Shown piece by piece: positions 16,789-25,298 of a DNA stretch of 64,000 nucleotides. The notes beneath the pieces were generated by a model. That model was not told where the DNA came from, searched no databases, and saw only the letters and a list, made by a program, of their open reading frames with translations. The stretch spans positions 1,672,001 to 1,736,000 of the forward strand of contig NZ_KB849755.1 of NCBI RefSeq assembly GCF_000368925.1. Direction: 5' to 3'. Every line of letters starts with the position of its first letter. The first letter of the stretch is position 1. The translations under genes and the position numbers were made by a program. Source of the DNA: Acinetobacter bereziniae LMG 1003 = CIP 70.12 (GTDB lineage: Bacteria; Pseudomonadota; Gammaproteobacteria; Pseudomonadales; Moraxellaceae).

Positions 16789-17583
16789 TCAAAAATTATA
16801 GGTTAATCCCGTATAAAAGATAGTTGTTGTTTTTTCATTTATTAAAGGTCCATTTTGGGCTTTATTGGGTAAGAACTCTTGCTTGACTGCACCACTCAAA
16901 CTAATGTTCTTTGTAATATTATAGATTGCACCTAGCGAAACTTGCGGGACAAGCAATTGATTTGGTTTGTAAGATGTAACACCTCGAGCAACTTCACTAT
17001 CCAATACACCATAGTAATAATTTGCTCGCTTATCAGAGAGCCAATTTACACCAACATTTGGAATAATGGTGAGCTCTGGGGTAAGACTCCAAAAATATTC
17101 ATATTTTAAACGCAACTCCGCACCTTTACTCGCTCCACCAACATCATTGACAGCTTGTAAAGAAAGTTGGCCATAAGGTGAATGAATAAGCCCTTCAAAA
17201 CCTAAATCAACACTTAAATCTCGGTCTTCCAATTGAGATTTGTTTAGATTTTTTTCTGCTAATTTTCTTCTACTGAGTTTATCAACGTCTAAAATCATCA
17301 TACTGGCATTTGCAATCGCACTAAATTTAACCACCTGATTTTGATATAGATTAGCACCTGCATACAAACCACGAACAAAAAAACGATCACTTTCATATGC
17401 AATAACAGGAACAGGGATAACTTCTGTTTTTTCTCCTACATACATTCCAGTACGCCCAACTACCCCCATGCCTAAACTCACACCCTTAACCTTATTAATT
17501 TGCTTAATTGTTTTATCTACATCCGCCGCAAAAACAACAAAAGGGAAACACAATAACGTGGTAAATACAGTTCTTTTCAACAT
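16789..17583 (-). CDS. MipA/OmpV family outer-membrane protein
   Basis: A 264-residue beta-barrel with signal peptide (cleavage near FAA-DVD) and terminal aromatic residue (YNF). Segments such as 'VPVIAYESDRFFVRG', 'YGQLSLQAVNDVGGASKGAEL' and 'PNVGVNWLSDKRANYYYGV' are typical of MipA/OmpV. Family members are scaffolds for murein enzymes or general porins, and which applies here is unknown. An upstream GTG (17595) lacks a ribosome-binding site; the ATG at 17583 has GGA at proper spacing. Monocistronic. Confidence 0.88.
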   Translation of the reverse strand: MLKRTVFTTLLCFPFVVFAADVDKTIKQINKVKGVSLGMGVVGRTGMYVGEKTEVIPVPVIAYESDRFFVRGLYAGANLYQNQVVKFSAIANASMMILDVDKLSRRKLAEKNLNKSQLEDRDLSVDLGFEGLIHSPYGQLSLQAVNDVGGASKGAELRLKYEYFWSLTPELTIIPNVGVNWLSDKRANYYYGVLDSEVARGVTSYKPNQLLVPQVSLGAIYNITKNISLSGAVKQEFLPNKAQNGPLINEKTTTIFYTGLTYNF

Positions 17584-18059
17584 CTTCCATCCCACCTATA
17601 TTAAGAAATTTTAAATAATAACACTTATTAAACAACGCAAAACACCAACTTAAGTAAATTTAATCAATTAATTAAATTTACTATAGCCGTTATAAATTAT
17701 TTTTAAATTTACATAAAAATTAATAAAAACAAAATATTACAAACATAATTTATTCAAAAAGATATATCTGATTTTAAAAATAAATGCGAACTTCGTTACA
17801 AAGTTGTATACAACCCTACCCCATCATCAAAAAATTATTTAAAAAATCTTAAATTCAACTCTTAATTTATGAAGATACAGCGCATAAAAATTTTGATTTT
17901 CAAACAAAGCCCTTGTTGTGATTATTGATCCAATTGAAGATTTCTCTTTTGAAATGCGCTTCCAAGGTAGAGATTTGAGTAGTTTATGATTATTTTAGAT
18001 TGGTATTTTTTCCAATTCAGTTTATAAACAAAGCACAATCCTAAAAACAAAGCATCATT
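17584..18059. other. AT-rich divergent intergenic region
   Basis: 476 bp between the OmpV-like gene and the metallo-hydrolase gene. It is very AT-rich, especially 17630-17860. It must hold two divergent promoters but I cannot define them. No RNA gene or repeat was recognised. Confidence 0.4.
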
Positions 18060-18875
18060 ATGATATACAACATTCATCATTTACATTGTGGAACGATGTG
18101 TCCAATCTGTGCACCCATTTATGGGCAAAAGGGCTTACATGCAAAAATGGTCTGCCACTGCCTCTTAGTTGAAACCGATAAAGGCTTAGTACTGATTGAT
18201 ACAGGATTTGGGACCCAAGATTATCTTCACCCTCAAGTACGCCTAGGCAAGTTATTTTCAAAGGTCAGTGCTATTCAATTTGATTTTACACTGACCGCAC
18301 TCGCACAAATTCAACAACTCGGCTTTCAGCCTTCTGATGTGAAACATATTTTAGTCAGTCATTTAGACCTAGATCATGCTGGAGGAATTTCAGACTTTCC
18401 TCAAGCCACGATTCATATTCTATCCAGTGAATATAATGCCGCTCAAAAACTATCGGTGATGAATAAATTACGTTATCGCCCACAACAATTTAAAAATCAT
18501 CGTCACTGGAACTTTCTTGAGCCCAAGAATGGAGAATCTTGGTTTAATTTTCACAAGGTTCAAGGTTTTCATATATTTAATGATGAAATTTTATTGATTC
18601 CATTACTGGGACATACCACCGGACACTGTGGTATTGCGATTAAACAACACAATGGATGGGTATTCTTCTGTGGGGATGCTTATTACAGCCATTTGGAATT
18701 AGATCCAAATCATAAGCTTCCACTATTGGATAAACTTGAACGCTTATTTGCAGAAAATAATACCGCTCGTTTAAAAACACTTTCTGAAATCCAACGTTTG
18801 GCACACAATGAGCCTCGCATCGAAATAATTTGTGCGCATGATCCCGTTGAACTTGACCGCTACCTTGTAAAATAA
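18060..18875 (+). CDS. Metallo-beta-lactamase-fold hydrolase
   Basis: A 271-residue cytoplasmic protein of the MBL superfamily, closest in layout to AHL-lactonase-like members ('CGTMCPICAPIYG' near the N-terminus, 'LVLIDTGFGTQD', 'GHTTGHCGI', 'FCGDAYY', final 'CAHDP'). The metal motif reads HLDLDH (101-106), so the second His of the classical HxHxDH is Asp; this variant is frequent in the group. The substrate is unknown and lactonase activity should not be assumed. It is followed after 2 bp by a lipoprotein phosphatase gene, so the two are probably co-transcribed. Confidence 0.85.
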   Translation: MIYNIHHLHCGTMCPICAPIYGQKGLHAKMVCHCLLVETDKGLVLIDTGFGTQDYLHPQVRLGKLFSKVSAIQFDFTLTALAQIQQLGFQPSDVKHILVSHLDLDHAGGISDFPQATIHILSSEYNAAQKLSVMNKLRYRPQQFKNHRHWNFLEPKNGESWFNFHKVQGFHIFNDEILLIPLLGHTTGHCGIAIKQHNGWVFFCGDAYYSHLELDPNHKLPLLDKLERLFAENNTARLKTLSEIQRLAHNEPRIEIICAHDPVELDRYLVK

Positions 18876-18877
18876 TC

Positions 18878-19474
18878 ATGAAATTGAAATTACTCGCCTC
18901 TACCGTCTTAGTCAGCTTAAGTTTACAGTTTGTAGGCTGTATGACGACATCAGCACTTCCTGATCACCAACGCCCACAGCAATGGGGTACTGTGGTGAAT
19001 AAACAGCATAATTTTTATCGTATCAGTGACAGCGTTTTCCGTAGTGAACAGCCCAGCACAGAGATTATTCCTGCCTTAAAAGAGCATGATATTGCTGTGG
19101 TCATCAATCTAAGGAGCCGTGATAGAGATAAAACTGTTTTGGCACAACAAGATTTTCAATTGGTACATATTCCAATCAACACTTGGGCAATCGATCGTGA
19201 TGATTTACTTCAAGTCATGAAAACGATTCAAACGGCTGAGAAAAAGCAGCAAAAGGTTCTTATTCACTGTTATCACGGCTCAGATCGTACGGGTGCAAGT
19301 GTTGCCATGTACCGTATTATTTTTGAGAATTGGTCAGTCGATGATGCATTAAAAGAAATGAAACATGGTGGTTATGGTTTTCATCCAATTTGGAGCAATA
19401 TTGAAAAACTTTTTACCCCTGAAAATATAAAATGGATTCGTGAGCAACTCACGAATCCATCTTTAGCGACCTAA
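18878..19474 (+). CDS. Lipoprotein with dual-specificity-type phosphatase domain
   Basis: A 198-residue protein with a signal peptide and a likely lipid-anchored Cys at residue 21 (QFVGC; the F at -3 is not ideal for a lipobox). The domain carries the Cys-phosphatase P-loop HCYHGSDRTG, with nucleophile C131 and R137, and an upstream 'INLRSRDRD' segment as in periplasmic DSP-like proteins. It should act in the envelope on an unknown phosphorylated substrate. The last codons include a 13-bp perfect inverted repeat that probably ends transcription of the opposing dedD operon. Confidence 0.86.
   Translation: MKLKLLASTVLVSLSLQFVGCMTTSALPDHQRPQQWGTVVNKQHNFYRISDSVFRSEQPSTEIIPALKEHDIAVVINLRSRDRDKTVLAQQDFQLVHIPINTWAIDRDDLLQVMKTIQTAEKKQQKVLIHCYHGSDRTGASVAMYRIIFENWSVDDALKEMKHGGYGFHPIWSNIEKLFTPENIKWIREQLTNPSLAT
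19432..19460 (-). terminator. Terminator of the trpA-accD-folC-dedD operon, inside the convergent gene
   Basis: Perfect 13-bp stem ATGGATTCGTGAG / CTCACGAATCCAT with a 3-nt loop. Read on the minus strand it is followed by TTTTATATTTTC and lies 38 bp after the dedD stop. Read on the plus strand it has no T-run. It therefore serves dedD although it lies within the last codons of the phosphatase gene. Confidence 0.7.
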
Positions 19475-19497
19475 TCTATAACACTTAACATCAGCTC

Positions 19498-20496
19498 TTA
19501 ACGGCGATCCAAAGGAACCCATTCGATCACCCAAGCGGATTTCATGCCTAAACTTGCATCAGCATTGATCTTTTTACGTGATGCATCAGCAGACTCTCGA
19601 TCTTTAGATGGTCCAACCATGATACGAATACCTTTCGAGGTTGGGCTTTTGGTGACTTTATACCCTTTGGCACGGAGCTTTGCAGCGACTGCATCTGCAT
19701 TGGCTTCATTGGCTGCAAGTGCAACTTGTACCATCCATTGTTTATCACCATTTTCCAGTAAATCGCGTGCTTTTTCTGCCTCAACTTTCTTTTTAGCTTC
19801 CTCAGCTTTACGCTTTTTCTCAGCTTCTGCTTTCTTCTCTTCAGCTTGTTTTTTCTCAGCAGCGGCTTTCTTTTCAGCTTCTACTTTGCGTTTCTCGTCA
19901 GCTTTCTGTTGTTCTTCTAGCTTACGTTTTTTCTCTTCAGCTGCTTTACGCTCTGCTTCTGCGGTAGCTTGTCGCTTCTGCTCAGCGAGCTTTTTTTCAG
20001 CTTCGGCTTTCTGTTTCAACTGTGCATTTTGTTGCTCAAGCTGTTTCTGTTCAGTTGCTTTCTGCTGCGCTTTGGCTTTTTCATCTTGCACCAGCTCAGG
20101 AGGAATATCTGCACCCTCTTGTGCTGCCGCTGCTGCACCACGTCTTGCATTTGCAGCAGCATATTCTTCAGCCGCTTTACGTGCAGCATCAGCCTCTGCC
20201 TGTTGTTGCATACGTAAAAACTCAGCAGCCTTGGCTTCTTGTTCAGCCACAGCTTTTTCACGAGCACGCTTTTGTTCTTCCAACAGACGTTTTTCTGTTG
20301 CAACATCCACAGTCAATGGTTGTAATTGTACAGCCTCGCCTGCAGGCGTAGTTTTGTTTGGCTGAGTTTGACTTGCAGGTTGTGTTTCAGCCTGTCTTTG
20401 GTGGATTTCTTCTTTACCTTTTAGAAGCAATGCCGCCAATAGAACACCACCACTTAATAAAACAACACCGCCCATCCAGCGTTGTTTGTTATTCAT
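19498..20496 (-). CDS. dedD: DedD-like SPOR-domain protein
   Basis: A 332-residue inner-membrane protein with one N-terminal TM helix (about 8-27), a long Ala/Lys/Glu-rich coiled region (about 75-245), and a C-terminal SPOR domain ('KQWMVQVALAANEANADAVAAKL' to 'AWVIEWVPLDRR') that binds denuded septal peptidoglycan. Its place after folC matches dedD of other gammaproteobacteria. The open frame runs back to 20550 inside folC, but the ATG at 20496 overlaps the folC stop (ATGA) with AGAAGA upstream. FtsN-like function is possible, but position favours DedD. Confidence 0.86.
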   Translation of the reverse strand: MNNKQRWMGGVVLLSGGVLLAALLLKGKEEIHQRQAETQPASQTQPNKTTPAGEAVQLQPLTVDVATEKRLLEEQKRAREKAVAEQEAKAAEFLRMQQQAEADAARKAAEEYAAANARRGAAAAAQEGADIPPELVQDEKAKAQQKATEQKQLEQQNAQLKQKAEAEKKLAEQKRQATAEAERKAAEEKKRKLEEQQKADEKRKVEAEKKAAAEKKQAEEKKAEAEKKRKAEEAKKKVEAEKARDLLENGDKQWMVQVALAANEANADAVAAKLRAKGYKVTKSPTSKGIRIMVGPSKDRESADASRKKINADASLGMKSAWVIEWVPLDRR

Positions 20497-21782
20497 TGAC
20501 ATTCTTCTAAATACTCCCAGACCGCTTCTAAGGTATGGAACGAACCACACACCAAAATCAGCTGATTATTATTGGTTTCTGCAAGCGCTGATTGAAATGC
20601 GGCTTGTACACAATCAAACTGTTCAACTGTCTCATTCTGCAATGCAGTGTGCAACTGTTCCATTGATGCTGCACGAGGCACAGTTAATGGAGCAATTTTC
20701 CACTTTAAGACAGTATTTTTCAACAACTTGACCACAGAATCTATATCTTTGTCAGACAACATTGAAAAAATAGAGACAACTTCTGTGTACTGTTTATTGT
20801 ATTCTAAGAATTTTCGCAATTGCTTTAACAAAAATTCAACACCATGCGGATTATGTCCCGCATCAAAGATGACTGTTTTATCTTGTATTTTTCTAATTTC
20901 AAAACGACCAGCCAATTGTGCCTTTTTGATTCCCTGAGCAATTGCCTGTTGCGAAACATTTAAATCACTGAGTACAACTGCGGCAACAGCAGTAGAAATA
21001 TTTTCTAAAGCAAGCTGCCCTGTTGGAAATTTCAAAGTCGTACCTGAACTTGCAAAGTTCCAAGTCTGACCATCTTCAGATAGCTGATAAAAATAATCAC
21101 GATTTACAGCATATAGCTGAGCATTACATTGTTGTGCTTTGTCCTGAATCGCTTGTGGCATTGCTTGTAAGCCACCAAAGACGACAGGAATATTTGGACG
21201 AATAATTCCTGCTTTTTCAAAAGCAATTTTTTCAATCGTATCGCCCAACCAGTCGGTATGATCTAAACCAATATTGGTAATCACAGCGAGATCTGGGTCA
21301 ATCACATTGACCACATCTAAACGTCCACCTAACCCTACTTCAAGCACCCAAACATCACATTGTTTCTGTTTAAAAATAACAAATGCTGCCAGTGTGGTTG
21401 CTTCAAAAAAGGATAATGATAAATTGCAGATACGACGTGCTTGATCAACTTGAACAAAAGCATCAATCAGAGTTTGATCATCAACTTCCTGACCAGCCAA
21501 TTTGACACGTTCATTGAATCTGTAAATATGTGGGGATTGATATAGACCTACATTCAAACCTTGCGCATTGAGTATGGCAGCGAGGGTGGTTGTGGTTGAT
21601 CCTTTACCATTAGTGCCAGCAACAGTGATCACTTTTGCTGAGGGACGCATGATTTCGAGTTGTTCAGCTACAGGAATGACTCGCTCTAAGCCTAAATCAA
21701 TTCCTGTAACGTGAACATGGCTCCAATAATCGAGCCATGTTTGTAATTTATCAGTATTTAAAGGTGCTGTTTCGTTGTTCAA
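20493..21782 (-). CDS. folC: Dihydrofolate synthase / folylpolyglutamate synthase
   Basis: Adds glutamate to dihydropteroate and to tetrahydrofolates. The 429-residue protein has the Mur-ligase-type P-loop GTNGKGST (56-63), 'QSPHIYRFNERV', 'NIGLDHTDWLG' and 'DAGHNPHG'. Start and stop both overlap their neighbours by 4 bp (accD and dedD), indicating translational coupling. Confidence 0.96.
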   Translation of the reverse strand: MNNETAPLNTDKLQTWLDYWSHVHVTGIDLGLERVIPVAEQLEIMRPSAKVITVAGTNGKGSTTTTLAAILNAQGLNVGLYQSPHIYRFNERVKLAGQEVDDQTLIDAFVQVDQARRICNLSLSFFEATTLAAFVIFKQKQCDVWVLEVGLGGRLDVVNVIDPDLAVITNIGLDHTDWLGDTIEKIAFEKAGIIRPNIPVVFGGLQAMPQAIQDKAQQCNAQLYAVNRDYFYQLSEDGQTWNFASSGTTLKFPTGQLALENISTAVAAVVLSDLNVSQQAIAQGIKKAQLAGRFEIRKIQDKTVIFDAGHNPHGVEFLLKQLRKFLEYNKQYTEVVSIFSMLSDKDIDSVVKLLKNTVLKWKIAPLTVPRAASMEQLHTALQNETVEQFDCVQAAFQSALAETNNNQLILVCGSFHTLEAVWEYLEECQ

Positions 21783-22675
21783 GGCAAGTTCATCAGTTTC
21801 GCTACAATACGATATACAGTATCACGTAATGCATGACGATGAACAATTTGATCGACCACCCCATGATCAAGCAAGAATTCCGCACGTTGGAACGGTTCTT
21901 CAAGTTTCTCACGTACGGTTTGTTCGATAACGCGCTTACCAGCAAAGCCAATCATCGCTTTAGGTTCTGCAATTTGTACATCGCCCAACATTGCCAAAGA
22001 CGCAGTAACACCACCATAAACTGGGTGTGTTAACACCACGATATAAGGTAGATGTGCATCTTTCATTTTTTGAACCGCAGCTGAAGTACGCGCCATTTGC
22101 ATAAGCGACAACATGCCTTCTTGCATACGTGCACCGCCAGAAGCTGCAAAACAGACTAATGGCTGTTTGTCTTTAATGGCTTTTTCAGCAGCCTGTACAA
22201 AGCGATCGCCCACGACAGTACCCATTGATCCAGCCATAAAGTCGAATTCAAAAGCACAAGCCACCATTGAAATATTTTTCAACTGCCCTTGCATGGCGAC
22301 CAGCGCTTCAGTTTCACCTGTTTTATCCTGCGCTTCTTTTAAACGCGCTGGATAAGGTCTACTGTCGACAAAATGTAACGGGTCTTTAGCAACAAATTCT
22401 TGACCAAGTTCATTGTTAACTTGATCAAAGAACCAGTTCAAACGATCACGTGCTTTCATTTTCAAATGTTCATCACATGACGGACAAACATAAGCATTAA
22501 AAGACATCGCTGTACGAGTCACGAGTGCATGACATTCAGGGCACTCAATGGTTGGTTCAGTAAACGTCGCTTTGAGTGTTTGTTGTTGATCAGGCACATC
22601 AATGCCTGGAACTTTACGATCTGTCCACGGCGTAATTGCGCTGAGGATTTTCCCTGATTTCACTTCTTGATTCAT
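21779..22675 (-). CDS. accD: Acetyl-CoA carboxylase carboxyltransferase subunit beta
   Basis: With AccA forms the carboxyltransferase that makes malonyl-CoA. The 298-residue protein has a four-Cys zinc ribbon (C45, C48, C64, C67) followed by the crotonase-like domain with 'GSMGTVVGDRF' and 'CFAASGGARMQEGMLSLMQMA'. It overlaps trpA and folC by 4 bp each. Confidence 0.97.
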   Translation of the reverse strand: MNQEVKSGKILSAITPWTDRKVPGIDVPDQQQTLKATFTEPTIECPECHALVTRTAMSFNAYVCPSCDEHLKMKARDRLNWFFDQVNNELGQEFVAKDPLHFVDSRPYPARLKEAQDKTGETEALVAMQGQLKNISMVACAFEFDFMAGSMGTVVGDRFVQAAEKAIKDKQPLVCFAASGGARMQEGMLSLMQMARTSAAVQKMKDAHLPYIVVLTHPVYGGVTASLAMLGDVQIAEPKAMIGFAGKRVIEQTVREKLEEPFQRAEFLLDHGVVDQIVHRHALRDTVYRIVAKLMNLP

Positions 22676-23475
22676 ACTAACTCATCGAGCGCCGCTCGAA
22701 GCTCCTTGACTTTATTCACTGCTGCTTCAACAGCTTGTTCTGGTGCAAGATTTGCAAAAGGTTTGACAAAAGCACTTCCAACAATCACAGCATCTGCAAC
22801 TTGACCAACAGCTTTAGCAGAAGCAGCATCACTGATTCCAAAACCTACACCAACAGGAATATCGGTAAAGGTTTTAATTTTTTGGATACGTGTTGCGACT
22901 TCAGTTGTGTCTAATGTTGCAGCACCAGTGACACCTTTTAGAGACACATAGTAAATAAAACCACGGGCTTGATTTACTACATGTTGAATACGCTGTTCAG
23001 TAGAGGTTGGTGCGAGCAAAAAGATTTGATCCATATCGTATTTTTGCAATACGTCATCTAATGTTTTTGCTTCTTCTGGAGGTAAGTCCACAAGCAACAC
23101 GCCATCTACGCCACATTCATGGGCATAAGCCACAAACTTTTCATATCCAATGACTTCAACAGGATTTAAATATCCCATTAAAACAACAGGTGTAGTGGTG
23201 TCTTTTTGACGAAACGCTTTGACCATATTCAAAGCATCAAGTGTGTTGGTGCCGGCAGCCAGAGCACGCTCTGCTGCAAGTGCGATTACAGGACCATCTG
23301 CCATCGGGTCGGAAAATGGTAATCCAAGTTCTACAACATCTACGCCTGCTTCAACCATCTGATGCAACAATGGTACCGTTACATGAGGTTGTGGATCACC
23401 CGCCATCACATAAGAAACCAAAGCCTTACGCTGTTGAGATTTAAGTTGTGCAAAACGAGTGGCTAAACGTGACAT
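22672..23475 (-). CDS. trpA: Tryptophan synthase alpha subunit
   Basis: Cleaves indole-3-glycerol phosphate to indole. The 267-residue TIM barrel has catalytic E49 and D60 in 'VVELGLPFSDPMADGP' and the phosphate loop 'VGVGFGISDA'. An upstream in-frame ATG (23487) abuts its only purine-rich site, so the start at 23475 (MSRLATRF) fits better. It is the first gene of trpA-accD-folC-dedD. trpB is not adjacent: upstream is a divergent transporter gene. Confidence 0.96.
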   Translation of the reverse strand: MSRLATRFAQLKSQQRKALVSYVMAGDPQPHVTVPLLHQMVEAGVDVVELGLPFSDPMADGPVIALAAERALAAGTNTLDALNMVKAFRQKDTTTPVVLMGYLNPVEVIGYEKFVAYAHECGVDGVLLVDLPPEEAKTLDDVLQKYDMDQIFLLAPTSTEQRIQHVVNQARGFIYYVSLKGVTGAATLDTTEVATRIQKIKTFTDIPVGVGFGISDAASAKAVGQVADAVIVGSAFVKPFANLAPEQAVEAAVNKVKELRAALDELV

Positions 23476-23897
23476 AGGATTGTACATTCCTTGAATTGTT
23501 CAAACTTGAGGAGTTTTTAGATGATCAGACAACTGAGATGAATTTAAAATTCATTGACTTATTATCTTCCATCATCCAAATGTATAAATACAAGACACTG
23601 CATTGTAACGCTATTTTTTACTCAAAGGATAGAGTCACATAGTCGCTCAAACGTATCTTGTTTTATATGACAAATAATAAAACAACCCATATGTACATTT
23701 AGCGCTATTTTCAAAATGAGGACAATGATCAAAGTTACCTATTTTTAATATAATGAAAATCCCACATATTTTTTAAAAAATAAAAATAAATCATAACTAT
23801 AGGGTAAAAAAAGCACTTCTAGAAGATACACAATCATTTTTCAGAAATTGCAAAAGCTGTTTATACTACGCGGGATTCTGATTTTTTATCTCCTCTT
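23476..23897. other. Divergent intergenic region trpA / antiporter
   Basis: 422 bp without a gene, AT-rich between 23590 and 23830. The candidate antiporter promoter at 23839-23867 is the only element I can define. No trp leader peptide or attenuator hairpin was recognised on the trpA side. Confidence 0.4.
23839..23867 (+). promoter_or_regulatory. Candidate promoter of the NhaC-type gene
   Basis: TTTCAG (23839-23844) and TATACT (23862-23867) with a 17-bp spacer, 30 bp before the ATG. The leader lacks a clear ribosome-binding site. Confidence 0.4.
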
Positions 23898-25223
23898 ATG
23901 ACCACACTCCCACAGGCTAAAGTGCAAGCCAGTGCGCTTGCGCTATTACCACTTATTGTATTTTTAGCCATTTTTTTAGGCAGCGGTATTTACCATACCA
24001 TCATTGGTACTGAATTTGCTTTTTATCAAGTCAAAGCCCCGATCGCAGCGTTGCCTGCGATTATATTGGCGATTTTGCTGTATAAAGGAAAAATAAACTC
24101 AGCAATTGAAGCATTTTTAAATGGTGCAAGCCATCCAAATTTGATCCTCATGTTTATGGTTTTCATGTTGGCAGGCGCATTTGCGAGTGTGACCAGTAGC
24201 ATTGGAAGTGTGGATTCAACTGTTCAATTTGGTTTATCCATCATTCCACCGACATTTGTCTTGCCCATGCTGTTTGTGATTTCAGCTTTTATTGCAACTG
24301 CAATGGGAACATCAATGGGCACAATTGCAGCTTGTGCTCCGATTGCGTTTGGATTCTCCCAAGCCACAGCGATTCAGCCCATTTATGCCATAGGTGCAGT
24401 GGTTAGTGGTGCAATGTTTGGTGATAATCTATCGATGATTTCAGATACCACCATTGCGGCAACGAGAAGTTTAAATGTAGAGCTACGCGACAAATTTCGG
24501 GTCAACATTTGGATTGCACTACCGGCTGCAATCATCACCATCATGATTTATTTTTTGACCAGTCACCAATCTCAACTCATTGAGTATAAAAGCTATAACT
24601 TATGGTTGATTGTGCCTTATTTGGCTGTTTTCTTTTTGGCTTTTACCCGTTTGCACGTGCTTGCTGTGTTGACGATTGGTATTATCCTTTCTGTCTTAAT
24701 CGGTCTGGTTGCAAAGCCTGAATTGGATTTACTCAAATTAAATAACGCAATTTATGACGGATTTATGGGAATGTTTGAGGTTGCGCTACTTTCCATGTTT
24801 TTAGGTGGACTTTCTGCCATTATGCAAAAGGAAGGTGGTTTAGAGTGGTTAATTCAACGGATTTATTCTGCAACCCGACGATTTAATATTGGTCGACAAC
24901 GTGCAGGTGAAATTGGTATTAGCTTTTTGGTGATTTTCTCGAATTTATTCGTTGCCAATAATACTGTGGCAATTATCTTATCTGGTGATATGGCACGAGA
25001 AGTTGCCAAAGAATATGGTGTAGACCCCAAACGTGCTGCTGCATTCATGGATATTTTTTCATGTGTGATTCAAGGCATTATTCCCTATGGTGCACAACTT
25101 TTACTCGCATGCTCAATTGCTAAACTTTCACCTATGGAACTCATCAGCTCCATTTATTACTGCTGGGTATTGGCAATATTTGCAGTTTTAGCTATCGCAT
25201 TTAGATTTCCAAAATTAAAATAG
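23898..25223 (+). CDS. Na+/H+ antiporter, NhaC family
   Basis: A 441-residue polytopic inner-membrane protein with about eleven hydrophobic helices. 'AFIATAMGTSMGTIAACAPIAFG' and 'GAVVSGAMFGDNLSMISDTTIAATRS' are typical of the NhaC/ArsB-like ion transporters, where the Asp residues of 'FGDNLSMISDT' sit in a conserved re-entrant region. The ion specificity cannot be read from sequence. Monocistronic, with a terminator at 25246-25290. Confidence 0.85.
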   Translation: MTTLPQAKVQASALALLPLIVFLAIFLGSGIYHTIIGTEFAFYQVKAPIAALPAIILAILLYKGKINSAIEAFLNGASHPNLILMFMVFMLAGAFASVTSSIGSVDSTVQFGLSIIPPTFVLPMLFVISAFIATAMGTSMGTIAACAPIAFGFSQATAIQPIYAIGAVVSGAMFGDNLSMISDTTIAATRSLNVELRDKFRVNIWIALPAAIITIMIYFLTSHQSQLIEYKSYNLWLIVPYLAVFFLAFTRLHVLAVLTIGIILSVLIGLVAKPELDLLKLNNAIYDGFMGMFEVALLSMFLGGLSAIMQKEGGLEWLIQRIYSATRRFNIGRQRAGEIGISFLVIFSNLFVANNTVAIILSGDMAREVAKEYGVDPKRAAAFMDIFSCVIQGIIPYGAQLLLACSIAKLSPMELISSIYYCWVLAIFAVLAIAFRFPKLK

Positions 25224-25245
25224 AAATCATAAATAATAGGCATGA

Positions 25246-25290
25246 AAAAATTAACTTAGCCTACCGCCATATTGTCTAAGTTAGTTTTTG
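25246..25290 (+). terminator. Bidirectional terminator between the antiporter and AraC genes
   Basis: Stem TAACTTAG (25253-25260) / CTAAGTTA (25277-25284), with an A-run before and a T-run after. It can serve both convergent genes. Confidence 0.65.
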
Positions 25291-25298
25291 CAAAGCAT

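Noticed and set aside
19544..20365. 273-residue + strand frame opposite dedD
   Set aside because: It is the antisense shadow of the repetitive Ala/Lys/Glu-coding region and is all Ser, Ala, Phe and Cys.
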